From Pseudolabrys sp. (lineage in GTDB: Bacteria > Pseudomonadota > Alphaproteobacteria > Rhizobiales > Xanthobacteraceae): a stretch of 64,000 bases of DNA. Positions 1 to 9,635 of the stretch are shown in pieces. Every line of letters starts with the position of its first letter. Within the stretch, counting starts at the first letter, position 1. A model generated the notes under the pieces. That model was not told where the DNA came from. It made no database searches and saw nothing but the letters and a program-made list of their open reading frames with translations. The stretch is from positions 1 to 64,000 of the forward strand of contig JAUXXH010000036.1 in the NCBI GenBank assembly GCA_030684935.1, in the 5' to 3' direction. A program made the position numbers and the translations under genes.

Positions 1-834
<834 letters not shown>

Positions 835-864
835 TCAGCGCCGAACGATTCCGTTAGTGTGTGC

Positions 865-1182
865 TTAGGCGGCTTTCTTCTTGGCGGCGGCGCCGCCTTC
901 GATCACGCCCATGACGTCGGATTCCTTCATGATGAGGAGATCCTGGCCGTCGATCTTGACCTCGGTGCCCGACCACTTGCCGAACAGCACGGTGTCGCCG
1001 ACCTTGAGGTCGATCGGGATCAGCTTGCCGGCTTCGTCGCGGCCACCAGGGCCGATGGCGACGATCTCGCCCTGCGAGGGCTTCTCTTTGGCGGTGTCGG
1101 GAATGATGATGCCGCCGGCGGTCTTTTCCTCGGCATCGATGCGCTTGACGACGACGCGGTCGTGCAGCGGGCGGAACTTCAT
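865..1182 (-). CDS. groES: Co-chaperonin GroES
   Basis: This is the 10-kDa lid of the GroEL chamber; 105 residues is the usual length. The sequence opens [19 protein letters not shown], has [15 protein letters not shown] matching the mobile loop that binds GroEL, and has [14 protein letters not shown] near the end, as in other GroES proteins. A short Lys/Ala-rich tail (AAAKKKAA) closes it. A strong AGGAGG ribosome binding site lies five bases before the ATG. It is the first gene of the groESL operon and sits about 120 bp downstream of a CIRCE operator, so HrcA-repressed heat-shock control is expected. Confidence 0.98.
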   Translation of the reverse strand: MKFRPLHDRVVVKRIDAEEKTAGGIIIPDTAKEKPSQGEIVAIGPGGRDEAGKLIPIDLKVGDTVLFGKWSGTEVKIDGQDLLIMKESDVMGVIEGGAAAKKKAA

Positions 1183-1537
1183 AGTGTCCTCCTAAGTTAT
1201 TGAAAGGGTAGTCTTTTCGGTGGCCGGGGTCCCTGAGCCAACCCCTTGGGCCGGCAAATGGGAGCCTCCACCGGAGCCTGCAAGGGCCCTCGGGAAATTT
1301 CTTAGCACTCATCTCGGGCGAGTGCCAACAATTTTTAAAACGGACGGATTTTCAGCGACTTAAGTCGCCCCTCCGACTGCGTTGTGTGCCGTGCGATTCG
1401 CGCTGTCGCGCGACATTGTTAGCCGGTGCCGCCAGTTGCTGCTAACGCCTTGAATTTACACAGTTTGTTTACAGTTTTGGCTTGCAATGACCGGTGCCGG
1501 GATTGGAAACTTCACGTCGTTCAAACGGAGAACGCGA
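1183..1537. other. Intergenic region between divergent groES and usg
   Basis: The 355-bp gap between the divergent groES and usg genes contains the CIRCE operator and presumably the promoters of both. An AT-richer stretch at 1329-1350 just beyond CIRCE may hold part of the groES promoter. I see no convincing gene here. Confidence 0.6.
1302..1328. promoter_or_regulatory. CIRCE operator (HrcA binding site) of groESL
   Basis: The inverted repeat TTAGCACTC-N9-GAGTGCCAA matches the CIRCE consensus TTAGCACTC-N9-GAGTGCTAA with a single mismatch in the right arm. It lies upstream of groES, where HrcA-controlled chaperonin operons of alphaproteobacteria carry it. hrcA itself is not in the window. Confidence 0.95.
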
Positions 1538-1822
1538 ATGGTTTCGACAGGTGCAGTTTCGGAAGACTTCCGCAAGCAGGTCGACGGTTTCGGCCTGACC
1601 ACCGCCCACATCCTCTATCGCCGCCCTGACCACCAATGGCTGCTGCAATCGTATGTGTGGCAGGCCTACGACCTGTTTCCGAAGTTTCCCGAGCTGCAGA
1701 AGTTTCTGGAATTCTGGCAGGCCAAGCTCGAGGGCCCGCTGCATTCGGTCGAAGTGGCGCACTGCAAGCTGATCAAGCCGGCCGAACTCAAGGCCATCGA
1801 CGGCGAGTTCAGGCTGCATTAG
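1538..1822 (+). CDS. usg: Usg family protein
   Basis: This is a small soluble protein of the Usg family, named for its position near trp or trehalose-type loci in some proteobacteria; its function is not established. From the ATG at 1538 it has 94 residues and reads MVSTGAVSEDFRKQVDGFGL, then TAHILYRRPDHQWLLQSYVWQ and FPELQKFLEFWQAKLEGPLHS, strongly conserved in the family. I chose the internal ATG because GGAGAA lies just upstream and because the extra N-terminal residues of the longer reading frame do not look like protein. It stands alone, followed by palindromic repeats. Family assignment is good, function unknown. Confidence 0.88.
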   Translation: MVSTGAVSEDFRKQVDGFGLTTAHILYRRPDHQWLLQSYVWQAYDLFPKFPELQKFLEFWQAKLEGPLHSVEVAHCKLIKPAELKAIDGEFRLH

Positions 1823-1870
1823 CCGGGCGAAGACTGGAGCGCGCTTTAAGGCGGTGAGGCACCTGCTGCC

Positions 1871-1986
1871 TGTCATCGCCGGGCTCGACCCGGCGATCCA
1901 TGAGGCGGTGCATCATCGGCAGACTTGCGTAAGGCCTTGCCGTGCGGCAGCTCATCATGGATGCCCGGATCAAGTCCGGGCATGAC
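1871..1986. repeat. Palindromic intergenic repeat, copy 2, downstream of usg
   Basis: TGTCAT at 1871 and ATGACG at about 1986 bracket two hairpins: TCGCCGGG/CCCGGCGA at about 1875-1896 and ATGCCCGGA/TCCGGGCAT at 1961-1983. The arms closely match those at 737-825 and 55362-55475, while the middle (1900-1955) differs. Confidence 0.8.
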
Positions 1987-2100
1987 GCAGAATATTTGGC
2001 GCGCGCCGCAATGACGCAGAATGTGGAGCATCGCTTGTGCTTCACAGCACCGTCGATCCGATTCAACTGTCAAACAGCCAATGCTCCGCCGCCCGTATTC

Positions 2101-2375
2101 TTTGCGGCGCCGGGTGCGCCGTCAGTCCCATCCGCAAATCCAGTCCCCCGAACGAGGGGAGCAGAGCGCCGGGAAACGCGGAGGTGTGCGAAACCTCCTG
2201 GGCGGCCGGCGCGGCCGCCCGACACGCCTGGCGAAGCGTGTCCTCTCTGTTTGCGATCACAGAGCGAACGCTTCACGGCGCTCCGCTGGCGGATTTTGCG
2301 GACATCGGCACCGCTCTTCCGGGAAGGGACGGGGGTTACTTGGGCCACCCTGATCCGGAGGGCTTCCGCCCTCCT
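2101..2375. repeat. GC-rich array of consecutive hairpins, probably non-coding
   Basis: Several perfect stems follow one another: TTTGCGG/CCGCAAA (2101-2138) enclosing GGCGC/GCGCC; GGAGGT/ACCTCC (2180-2198); GGGCGGCC/GGCCGCCC (2200-2220); GACACGC/GCGTGTC (2221-2242); CTCTGT/ACAGAG (2245-2264); and GGAGGGC/GCCCTCC (2357-2374). Open reading frames overlap here in four or more frames with no start signals or protein-like composition. A structured RNA or a dispersed structured repeat are the two best guesses; the whole gap from 1823 to 2641 carries no gene I can support. Confidence 0.6.
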
Positions 2376-2641
2376 TCAGTCCCAACCACGTCCAGCCCAC
2401 AAGGGGCAGCCGGTCATAATGCCGGCGGGCGGTTGGCCGGGCCGCCCGAGCGCGGGGTGCAACTCCCGCCCGCGGGCCGCATCCTGATCCATCTTCGGCT
2501 TGCCTCCGGAAGACGCCCTCGACGAGCAGGACGAAGACAGGATTACATACCTTGGGATTATAGTCAAGACCCGGCGCTGGTCCGGTGCGTCGGCGCGTAT
2601 TAGGGTGCGGCGCAGCGGCATCACAGAATCGGGCACCGGCA

Positions 2642-4225
2642 ATGGCAGGCGTGTTTCAGGACGACAAGATCTACGTCGGCAAAAGCGGCAAGGGCGAATA
2701 TCTCAGCCTCAAGCTCGCCAACCGGCACGGCCTGGTGACCGGCGCCACCGGCACCGGCAAGACCGTGACGCTGCAGGTGCTGGCGGAAGGTTTTTCCCGC
2801 GCCGGCGTGCCGGTCTTCGCCGCCGACATCAAAGGCGATCTGTCCGGCATCGCCGCGCTGGGCGAGGAAAAAGACTTTCTGGTCAAGCGCGCCACCGAGG
2901 TCGGCTTCAAATACCAGGTCGACGAATTCCCGGTGGTGTTCTGGGACCTGTTCGGCGAGCAGGGCCACCCGATCCGCACCAGCGTATTCGAGATGGGTCC
3001 GCTGCTGCTGTCGCGCATGCTCAACCTCAACGAGGTGCAGGAAGGCGTCATCAACATCGCCTTCCGCTTTGCCGACGACGAATTCGGCGCCGCCGATGAT
3101 GCCAACAAGGGCCTGGTCGATCTCCAGGACCTGCGCTCGCTGCTGTCCTACCTCTCCGACAATGCCAAGGAGATCGGTTCCCGCTACGGCAATGTGACCG
3201 CCACCAGCATCGGCGCGGTGCAGCGGCAACTGCTGGTGCTGGAAAACCAGGGCGGCGCCAAGTTCTTCGGCGAGCCGGCGCTGGCGCTCGACGACCTGAT
3301 GCGCGTCGACCGCGATGGCCGCGGCATCATCAACATGCTCGCCGCCGACAAATTGATGGAGAACCCGAAGCTCTACGCCACCTTCCTGCTGTGGCTGATG
3401 GCGGAGATGTTCGAGCAGCTTCCCGAGGTCGGCGACCTCGACAAGCCGAAGCTGGTGTTCTTCTTCGACGAGGCGCATCTGCTGTTCAACGACGCGCCGA
3501 AGCCGCTGCTCGACAAGATCGAGCAGGTGGTACGGCTGATCCGCTCCAAGGGCGTCGGCATCTATTTCGTCACCCAGAACCCGCTCGACGTGCCCGACAA
3601 GGTGCTGGCGCAGCTCGGCAACCGGGTACAGCACGCGCTGCGCGCCTTCACGCCGCGCGACCAGAAGGCGGTGCGGGCCGCGGCCGAGACGTTCCGGCCG
3701 AACCCGAAACTCAATACCGAGCAGGTGATCACGCAACTGGGCAAAGGCGAGGCGCTGGTGTCGTTCCTGGAAGGCAACGGCACGCCGAGCATGGTCGAGC
3801 GCACGCTGATCTGCCCACCGGCAGGGCGGCTCGGAACGCTGACGGCGCCGGAGCGGCGCGCCGTGGTTGCGCGCAGCCCGCTGCGCGGCAAATACGACCA
3901 GGCGATCGACCCGGATTCAGCGCACGAAATGCTGCAGCGCCGGGTGGCGGAAAAGGCCGAGACCGTGCCGGCGCCCAAGGGCGCCGCGCCGCGCGGCCGC
4001 ACCGTGCCGAACTCTGGCCCGACGGTGCCGCCGCCGGCGACGGGCGGCGGCTGGCGCGACACGCTGGGCGGCGTGCTCGGCGGCGGCGGCGGTTCGCGCG
4101 GCCGCATGTCGACCGGCGAGATCGTGGTCAAGCAGGTGGCCCGTTCGGTCGCGTCCCAGGTCGGCGGGCAGCTCGGCCGGGCGGTGATGCGCAGCATCTT
4201 CGGCAACCTGACCGGACGGCGCTGA
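2642..4225 (+). CDS. HerA-like ATPase of the DUF853 / YjgR family
   Basis: This is a P-loop ATPase of the HerA/FtsK-like superfamily, DUF853 (YjgR) branch, about 527 residues from the ATG at 2642. Walker A is GATGTGKT (residues 34-41) and Walker B is [12 protein letters not shown], followed by [16 protein letters not shown], a sensor-like motif conserved in the family. The C-terminal 100 residues are Pro/Gly-rich, with a run of glycines before a final helix. The upstream extension to 2585 falls in the hairpin array and was left out. Cellular role is unproven: family members are usually called helicase-like, but no substrate is known. It is followed at 62 bp by a small basic protein on the same strand. 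Confidence 0.9.
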   Translation: MAGVFQDDKIYVGKSGKGEYLSLKLANRHGLVTGATGTGKTVTLQVLAEGFSRAGVPVFAADIKGDLSGIAALGEEKDFLVKRATEVGFKYQVDEFPVVFWDLFGEQGHPIRTSVFEMGPLLLSRMLNLNEVQEGVINIAFRFADDEFGAADDANKGLVDLQDLRSLLSYLSDNAKEIGSRYGNVTATSIGAVQRQLLVLENQGGAKFFGEPALALDDLMRVDRDGRGIINMLAADKLMENPKLYATFLLWLMAEMFEQLPEVGDLDKPKLVFFFDEAHLLFNDAPKPLLDKIEQVVRLIRSKGVGIYFVTQNPLDVPDKVLAQLGNRVQHALRAFTPRDQKAVRAAAETFRPNPKLNTEQVITQLGKGEALVSFLEGNGTPSMVERTLICPPAGRLGTLTAPERRAVVARSPLRGKYDQAIDPDSAHEMLQRRVAEKAETVPAPKGAAPRGRTVPNSGPTVPPPATGGGWRDTLGGVLGGGGGSRGRMSTGEIVVKQVARSVASQVGGQLGRAVMRSIFGNLTGRR

Positions 4226-4287
4226 GCCGCACGCGTCTGCCTCTTTAAATGCGGTCATGGACACCGCTCCAGCAGCAGGAACGACCC

Positions 4288-4629
4288 ATGGCCAGCGACG
4301 ACAAGAAAACCAAGGCCGTCCCGGCGCCCAAAGCCGAGAACGCCGCCGGGAAAGAGACGCCGAAAAAAGCCGAGGGCAAGGTCGACGGGAAGACCGACAC
4401 CAAGGCCGCCGCCGAACCGGTTACGGCCGAGGCCGAGAAGACCGCCGACGCGCCGTCGAATTACAGCCGCGGCGAGGGTCAGAAAGCGGTGACCCAGGCC
4501 TACAAGGACAACTGGAACGCGATCTACGGCAATCCGGCGAAAAAGCCCGCCAGGAAGCCCGCCAGGAAGCCGGCCAGTCGGCCGGCCAAGAAAACGGCCA
4601 AGAAGACGACCAAGAAGAAAAAGCGCTAG
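4288..4629 (+). CDS. Small lysine/alanine-rich histone-H1-like protein
   Basis: The 113-residue product is strongly basic and low in complexity. The N-terminal two thirds alternate Lys, Ala, Glu and Pro; a short ordered segment, [20 protein letters not shown], lies in the middle; and the tail is built from repeated KPAR and KKTAKK units ending KKKKR. Such tails are seen in bacterial histone H1-like and other nucleic-acid binding proteins, so DNA or RNA binding is the best inference. The ATG at 4288 follows AGGAACGACCC. The stop overlaps the stop of the convergent dehydrogenase gene through a shared CTAG. No family name can be given with certainty. Confidence 0.7.
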   Translation: MASDDKKTKAVPAPKAENAAGKETPKKAEGKVDGKTDTKAAAEPVTAEAEKTADAPSNYSRGEGQKAVTQAYKDNWNAIYGNPAKKPARKPARKPASRPAKKTAKKTTKKKKR

Positions 4630-5384
4630 CCGCGCCCGACGAACGGCATGGTCGTGGCCATCACCGTCATGAACAGCACGTTGGTGCTGAGCGGCAGCCC
4701 GGCCATGTAGACCACGGCATCGCCGACATGCGCGGCATCCATGCGCGGCTCGATCATCTTGGTGCCGTTCGGCTGCAACACGCCGTCACCCTGCACCATG
4801 CGCTCGGTCAGCGGGGTGGCGGCGTTGCCGATATCGACCTGGCCGCAGCAGATGTCGTATTGGCGGCAATCGAGCGAGGTCGACTTGGTCAGGCCGGTCA
4901 CCGCGTGCTTGGTCGAGGTATAGGCGACCGAGAACGGCCGCGGCGCGTGCGCCGAGATCGAACCGTTGTTGATGATGCGGCCGCCGCGCGGCGACTGCGC
5001 CTTCATGATCTTGATGGCTTCCTGCGTGCACAGGAACATGCCGGTGAGATTGGTGGCGACGACGTTCTGCCAGGTCTCGAACGGCAGGTCCTCGAGCGGC
5101 ACCGGCGGCGCGCCGATGCCGGCATTGTTGAACAGCACGTCGAGCCGGCCGAAGGTTGATTTCACGGTGGCGAAAAGCGCCAGAATGGAGTCGCGGTTCG
5201 ACACGTCGGTCGACACCGCCAGAGCCTGCGCGCCGGTCGCGTTGATCTCGGAAGCGACCGCCGCGAGCGGCTCCTTGCGGCGGCCGGCCAGCACCACGGT
5301 GTAGCCGGCCTTGGCCAGCGCGATCGCCACGGCGCGGCCCACGCCCGTTCCAGCCCCCGTCACCAGCGCAATCTTCGCAGTCAT
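4626..5384 (-). CDS. Short-chain dehydrogenase/reductase (SDR family)
   Basis: This NAD(P)-dependent oxidoreductase of classical SDR type has about 252 residues. The nucleotide-binding TGAGTGVG motif is near the N-terminus, NNAGIG follows in the middle, and the catalytic Ser and the YxxxK pair appear as NNGSIS and YTSTKHA. The start was set at the second methionine (5384), since AGGGAAGGA precedes it by a suitable distance; an earlier ATG lies at 5408. The substrate cannot be told from sequence. The gene is convergent with the histone-like gene and upstream of the GGDEF/EAL gene in the same direction. Confidence 0.92.
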   Translation of the reverse strand: MTAKIALVTGAGTGVGRAVAIALAKAGYTVVLAGRRKEPLAAVASEINATGAQALAVSTDVSNRDSILALFATVKSTFGRLDVLFNNAGIGAPPVPLEDLPFETWQNVVATNLTGMFLCTQEAIKIMKAQSPRGGRIINNGSISAHAPRPFSVAYTSTKHAVTGLTKSTSLDCRQYDICCGQVDIGNAATPLTERMVQGDGVLQPNGTKMIEPRMDAAHVGDAVVYMAGLPLSTNVLFMTVMATTMPFVGRG

Positions 5385-5497
5385 CGGCTTGTCCTTCCCT
5401 GACGTCATTTTTTTCTGGCGTTCGCCATATCACAGAACGGCCGGGACGCGATACCGCGGCAAAGGAGGGTAGAGCCGGAGTGAAGGACGCCGATGGC

Positions 5498-7756
5498 CTA
5501 GCCGGCCATCGCCTGCGGCACGTCGATCGGCTGGAACGGCTCGGCCGATTGCAGGCGGGCGGTAATGTCGGCCGGCGGCACGGCCTTGCCGAAGCGATAG
5601 CCCTGCATGCTGTGCACGCCTGCCGCCCGCAGGAAAAGCTGCTGGTCGGCGGTCTCGACGCCCTCGGCGGTGACCTTCATGCCGAGGCCGCGGCCGAGAC
5701 TGACGACCGCGTGCACGATTGCCGCCGCGTCGGCCGCCTTCTCGATCGAATTGACGAAGCTGCGGTCGATCTTGAGCTTGTCGAACGGGAAGCGGCGCAG
5801 ATAGAGCAGGCTGGAATAGCCGGTGCCGAAATCGTCCAGCGCCAGCCGCACGCCGAGCGCCTTGAGCCGCAGCATGCCGGCCTCGGCGGTATCGATGTTG
5901 CCGAGCAGCACACTTTCGGTGAGTTCGAGTTCGAGCCGCGCGGGATCGAATTGCGTCTCGGCCAGCGTGCGCTCGACCAGATCGGCGAAGTCGCTGCGGC
6001 GGAATTGCAGCGGCGAGACGTTCACCGCGACTGACAGCTGAGGCCAGGCCTTGCCGTCGAGACAGGCGCGGCGCAGCACCCAGGCGCCGAGTTCGATGAT
6101 CAGGCCGCTGTGTTCGGCCACGGCAATGAATTCGCTCGGCGGGATTTCGCCGCGCGTCGGATGAGTCCATCGGCAGAGGCCTTCGACGCCGATGACGACC
6201 TCGCCGCTCTTGTTGACTATTGGCTGATACATCAGCTTGAGTTGATCATTCTCGATCGCCTCGCGCAGGTCGGCTTCAAGCAGCTTGCGGCTCGACAGGT
6301 CGGCATCCATCGCTGCATCGTAGAGGCAGGCGCGGTTGCGGCCTTCGTTCTTGGCGCGGTACAGCGCGATGTCGGCGAATCGCATGATGTCGGCGGCGGC
6401 GCCGCTCTTGCGGTCGATCACGGCGATGCCGATCGAGGCGCCGATGACGATATTCTGGCCGTTTATGGCGTAGGGCGCGCAGATCGCGGCGATGATTCGC
6501 TGGGCGATGCTCATCATGGTGATGGGGTCATTGCCGGTCGCCGAGATGATGGCGAATTCGTCGCCGCCGAGCCGCGCCACCAGATCGCCGCCGCGCAGCG
6601 TGCGCGACAGCCGCAGCGTCACATTGCGGATCAATTCGTCGCCGACGTGATGGCCGAGGGTGTCGTTGACGTCCTTGAAGTGGTCGAGGTCGATATAGAA
6701 CACGGCGGCCGGCGAGCGGCCGTTGCGCACTTCGTCGATGATCGATTCCAGCCGTTCGCCGAAGAAGATGCGGTTGGGCAGGCCACACAGCGGATCGTGC
6801 ATGGCCAGATGGCGCAGCCGCGATTCGCCGACGGCGATGGCGGCGGCGGTGCGGCGCATGTAGCGCAGCACGAAGGCGGCGAGCAGCGCAAATCCGACGA
6901 GGGCGACGGCAATGAACGGCACGACGCTTTCGACGATCTGGGCGCCGGGCTGCTTCGGCGTCCAGACGAAGCGGGCGATCGGAGCACCGGCCGGGGTGGC
7001 CAGAGAATAGAGCAGGTCGCCCGGCGGCGCGGTGTCGTTCTCGGTCATCCGCAGGTTGTCGAGCCGCAATTGGGCGCCGATGTCGTCGAGCACGATGCTG
7101 TCGATGTATTTGATCGACATCATGATCGGCGCGGCCGCTGTGGCGTCAACCGGTCCGACGGCGACGGCGGCGATGACCGCCGGCCGGCCGCGCACCCTTC
7201 GGACCACGGACGCGTGCGGCTGGACGCCGGCTTCGCGCTGGCCCGTCAGGCCGAGCGGAGCGGCGCCCGGCAACGACGTGTCGCGCCCGCGCATATAGTC
7301 GAGCACCGCGGCATAATCTGCCCGCGCGATTTCCACCCAGTTCGGATCGACCGCCCTGCGCCCGACCAGCGAGTAGAGCGGATTGTCGGCGGCATCGAAG
7401 ACAAAGACGTAGTCATGATCGAAGAACGTTTCCAGCCAGCCGCCGAGGCGGAGCTGGGTCCAGTGGGCGTCGAAATTTTCGCGGAGGTTGCGTGCCGCCG
7501 CGTCCGAGGCGGCGACGCTTTCGATCTCGCGCTTCACGCGTTCGCCGAGATTGCCGAGGGCGCGGGTGAACAATTGCCTCTCGTGATCGATCGCGACTTC
7601 GTCGGCGCGCTGGGCAGACGACAGCACCGCCACCACGATACAGACAATGGCGACGGCGACGATGCCACCGATCGGCACCACGACGCTCAAGCGGGCGCGA
7701 TCCCAACTGGTCTGGGTGCGCTCCCTGGTGAAATGCGGGCGATCGGCAGTCGGCAC
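5498..7756 (-). CDS. Membrane GGDEF/EAL cyclic-di-GMP turnover protein with a periplasmic sensor
   Basis: The 752-residue protein probably makes and/or degrades the second messenger cyclic di-GMP. A membrane segment at about 24-47 and a second at about 278-299 frame a roughly 230-residue periplasmic part, probably a CHASE4-type sensor. The GGDEF domain follows with an intact GGDEF motif (397-401) and an RGGD inhibitory site five residues before it (388-391), so cyclase activity with product inhibition is expected. The EAL domain has EGL in place of EAL at 525-527, a tolerated variant, and keeps DDFGTGYSSL (641-650) and EGVET (698-702), so phosphodiesterase activity is plausible. It has its own upstream gap and no obvious operon partner. 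Confidence 0.93.
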   Translation of the reverse strand: MPTADRPHFTRERTQTSWDRARLSVVVPIGGIVAVAIVCIVVAVLSSAQRADEVAIDHERQLFTRALGNLGERVKREIESVAASDAAARNLRENFDAHWTQLRLGGWLETFFDHDYVFVFDAADNPLYSLVGRRAVDPNWVEIARADYAAVLDYMRGRDTSLPGAAPLGLTGQREAGVQPHASVVRRVRGRPAVIAAVAVGPVDATAAAPIMMSIKYIDSIVLDDIGAQLRLDNLRMTENDTAPPGDLLYSLATPAGAPIARFVWTPKQPGAQIVESVVPFIAVALVGFALLAAFVLRYMRRTAAAIAVGESRLRHLAMHDPLCGLPNRIFFGERLESIIDEVRNGRSPAAVFYIDLDHFKDVNDTLGHHVGDELIRNVTLRLSRTLRGGDLVARLGGDEFAIISATGNDPITMMSIAQRIIAAICAPYAINGQNIVIGASIGIAVIDRKSGAAADIMRFADIALYRAKNEGRNRACLYDAAMDADLSSRKLLEADLREAIENDQLKLMYQPIVNKSGEVVIGVEGLCRWTHPTRGEIPPSEFIAVAEHSGLIIELGAWVLRRACLDGKAWPQLSVAVNVSPLQFRRSDFADLVERTLAETQFDPARLELELTESVLLGNIDTAEAGMLRLKALGVRLALDDFGTGYSSLLYLRRFPFDKLKIDRSFVNSIEKAADAAAIVHAVVSLGRGLGMKVTAEGVETADQQLFLRAAGVHSMQGYRFGKAVPPADITARLQSAEPFQPIDVPQAMAG

Positions 7757-7931
7757 GCTTGGGCCCCCTAAGATGTCCTGCCAGTTGGACTTTTCATGGG
7801 GAACCGTAGTGACGAAAGCTTGCTATTCACTTTCGTTCGCGGCCTCCCGCATGCGGGTTCTGCCTGCAAACCGCAATTCGGCGGGTGGTGTTAACCGGAG
7901 GTAAAAACAGAGATGGGACGCTAAATGGAAC

Positions 7932-8678
7932 TTATGTCGAACTGCGGTAGGGCGGCCGCGGGATGGCGATATGGGCGGCGCGCAGCGCCGCCGACCAGCG
8001 CTCGCGCAGGTCCTGAAAGTAGGGCTCGCCCGGCTCGATGCGATAATTCACCTCAGAGTTGTATGTATCACGGCGCACAAGCATAAGGTCTATCGGCAGG
8101 CCGACGCCCAGATTGGAGCGCATGGTCGAGTCCATCGAGATCAGGCCGATCTTGAGCCCGTCGTAGATGTCGGTGTCGAAGCCGATGGCGCGATCCAGGA
8201 CCGGCTTGCCGTATTTGTGCTCGCCGATCTGCAGGTAGGGCGTGTCGGTGGTGCATTCGATGAAATTGCCGGCCGAATAGATCATGAACAGCCGCAGCCG
8301 GCCGCCTTTGACTTGGCCGCCGAACAGGAAGGCGACGTTATGGTCGACGTCGGCCTCTTCCAGCGCCTTGCCTTCGAGGGACTGAATCTTGCGGACGGCA
8401 TTGCCGATGCGCTGCGCCGCCTTGAACATGGTCGGCGCATTCATCAGGGTTTCGAGTTCGCCCGTCTCCGGGTTCTCGATGCCCTCAGTGAGCATGCTGC
8501 GCACGGTCTGGCTCAGCGACAGGTTGCCGGAGGAGGCCAGCGCCATCACCCGTTCGCCCGGCTCGGTGTAGACATGCAGCTTGCGAAACGTCGACACATT
8601 GTCGAGGCCGGCATTGGTACGGGTATCGGCGATCATCACCAGACCTTCACGCACCAGAATTCCACAGCAATAGGTCAT
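7932..8678 (-). CDS. Anbu, proteasome-like peptidase
   Basis: Anbu is the ancestral-beta-subunit peptidase, related to HslV and to the proteasome beta subunit. The chosen start gives MTYCCGILVREG, so removal of Met exposes Thr2 as the N-terminal nucleophile; Asp18 (IADTR) and Lys33 (FRKLHV) fit the other catalytic positions, and SSGN follows. A longer frame reaches 8750 but would bury the nucleophile, so it was rejected. The 248-residue length is usual for the family. It is the last gene of a four-gene operon with the transglutaminase-like, alpha-E and ATP-grasp genes, the recurrent Anbu context. Structures of Anbu are known but no physiological substrate is. Confidence 0.9.
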   Translation of the reverse strand: MTYCCGILVREGLVMIADTRTNAGLDNVSTFRKLHVYTEPGERVMALASSGNLSLSQTVRSMLTEGIENPETGELETLMNAPTMFKAAQRIGNAVRKIQSLEGKALEEADVDHNVAFLFGGQVKGGRLRLFMIYSAGNFIECTTDTPYLQIGEHKYGKPVLDRAIGFDTDIYDGLKIGLISMDSTMRSNLGVGLPIDLMLVRRDTYNSEVNYRIEPGEPYFQDLRERWSAALRAAHIAIPRPPYRSST

Positions 8679-8731
8679 GGGGTCCGACTTCTTCCGTTTG
8701 TTGCGTGCCTGTGGCTTATAGCGTCGACGTT

Positions 8732-9559
8732 CTAGCTTTGCGACTGCCACTGCGACTGGTCAACCTGGACCGCGACCTTGAGGGTTTCGCCGCTGCCGCC
8801 GTAGCGCGTGCCGCGCACCGGCGCGGCGCCAAGATAATCGAGGCCGATGGCGACCCGCACATAGGCATCGGTGGCGCAGAGCTTGTTGGCCGGATCGAAG
8901 CCGATCCAGCCGAGTTTCTCGACATAGGCCTCGGCCCAGGCATGGCCGGCGTCTTGAGCGATGACGCCGTCGGCGCGATAAAGATGCCCACCGACATACC
9001 GCACCGGAATGCCAAGGCCGCGGGCCGCGGCAATATAAATATGGGCGAGGTCCTGGCAGACGCCGCGCTTCAGTGCAAAGGCCTGCGCCGCAGTGGTGAC
9101 GGTCTGGGTGGGGTCGGTGTCATAGGTGATTTCTTCGTTCACCGCGGTCAGCAGCGCATGCAGGACCGATAGCGTGTCATCGCCGGCCGAGGCGCGGGCG
9201 GCCGCGGCGAATTCGGCAATGGCGGAGTCGGCCTGTGTTAGGTCGGTGTCGCGCAGGAACATACTGGGCGGGAATCGCTCGACCGCGCCGGCGACCAGCC
9301 CGTTGGTGTCGCTGGTGTCGACCTCGCCCTCGACCGCGACTTTCAATTCGTCGAACGGGCCATCAGCGGTAAACGTATGCGCGACGTTGCCGAACGCATC
9401 CTCATACTGGTGCAACAGGCAGTCTTCCGACAGATCGACGCGCCAGTTAAGCACGTACTGGCCCTCGTGATTGCGCGGGGTCAGCCGCAACAACTGCGTC
9501 ACGCCTTTCGGCGGCGTGTCGTAGTGGTAGGTGGTGGTGTGGGATACGCGGATCCGCAT
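8732..9559 (-). CDS. Transglutaminase-like protein of the Anbu operon
   Basis: This 275-residue protein has a transglutaminase-like (papain-like fold) domain. The N-terminal part, MRIRVSHTTTYHYDTP, is the beta-sandwich typical of bacterial transglutaminase-like N-terminal domains. The triad is visible as Cys in KRGVCQDLAH, His in GHAWAEAYV and Asp in GFDPANK. In the Anbu context such proteins are thought to act as peptidases or amide-bond-handling enzymes, but this is inferred from genomic context only. The downstream Anbu start lies 53 bp beyond its stop, and the alpha-E gene lies 76 bp upstream. Confidence 0.9.
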   Translation of the reverse strand: MRIRVSHTTTYHYDTPPKGVTQLLRLTPRNHEGQYVLNWRVDLSEDCLLHQYEDAFGNVAHTFTADGPFDELKVAVEGEVDTSDTNGLVAGAVERFPPSMFLRDTDLTQADSAIAEFAAAARASAGDDTLSVLHALLTAVNEEITYDTDPTQTVTTAAQAFALKRGVCQDLAHIYIAAARGLGIPVRYVGGHLYRADGVIAQDAGHAWAEAYVEKLGWIGFDPANKLCATDAYVRVAIGLDYLGAAPVRGTRYGGSGETLKVAVQVDQSQWQSQS

Positions 9560-9635
9560 GGGGGCTTGGTACTATCTCAGCACGGTTGACGGGACCATGA
9601 CGGTAACACATCCGGCCCGGATTGGCGCGCGCCCC

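Noticed and set aside
1942-2603. Reading frames of about 180-190 residues over the hairpin array
   Set aside because: They overlap in several frames at once, consist of Arg/Pro/Ala/Gly-rich strings, have no ribosome binding site or motif, and follow the hairpin stems. I take them as non-coding.
7800-7837. Possible EcfG promoter (GGAAC then CGTT) upstream of the GGDEF/EAL gene
   Set aside because: The spacer is 29 bases rather than 16-17 and it points away from that gene.
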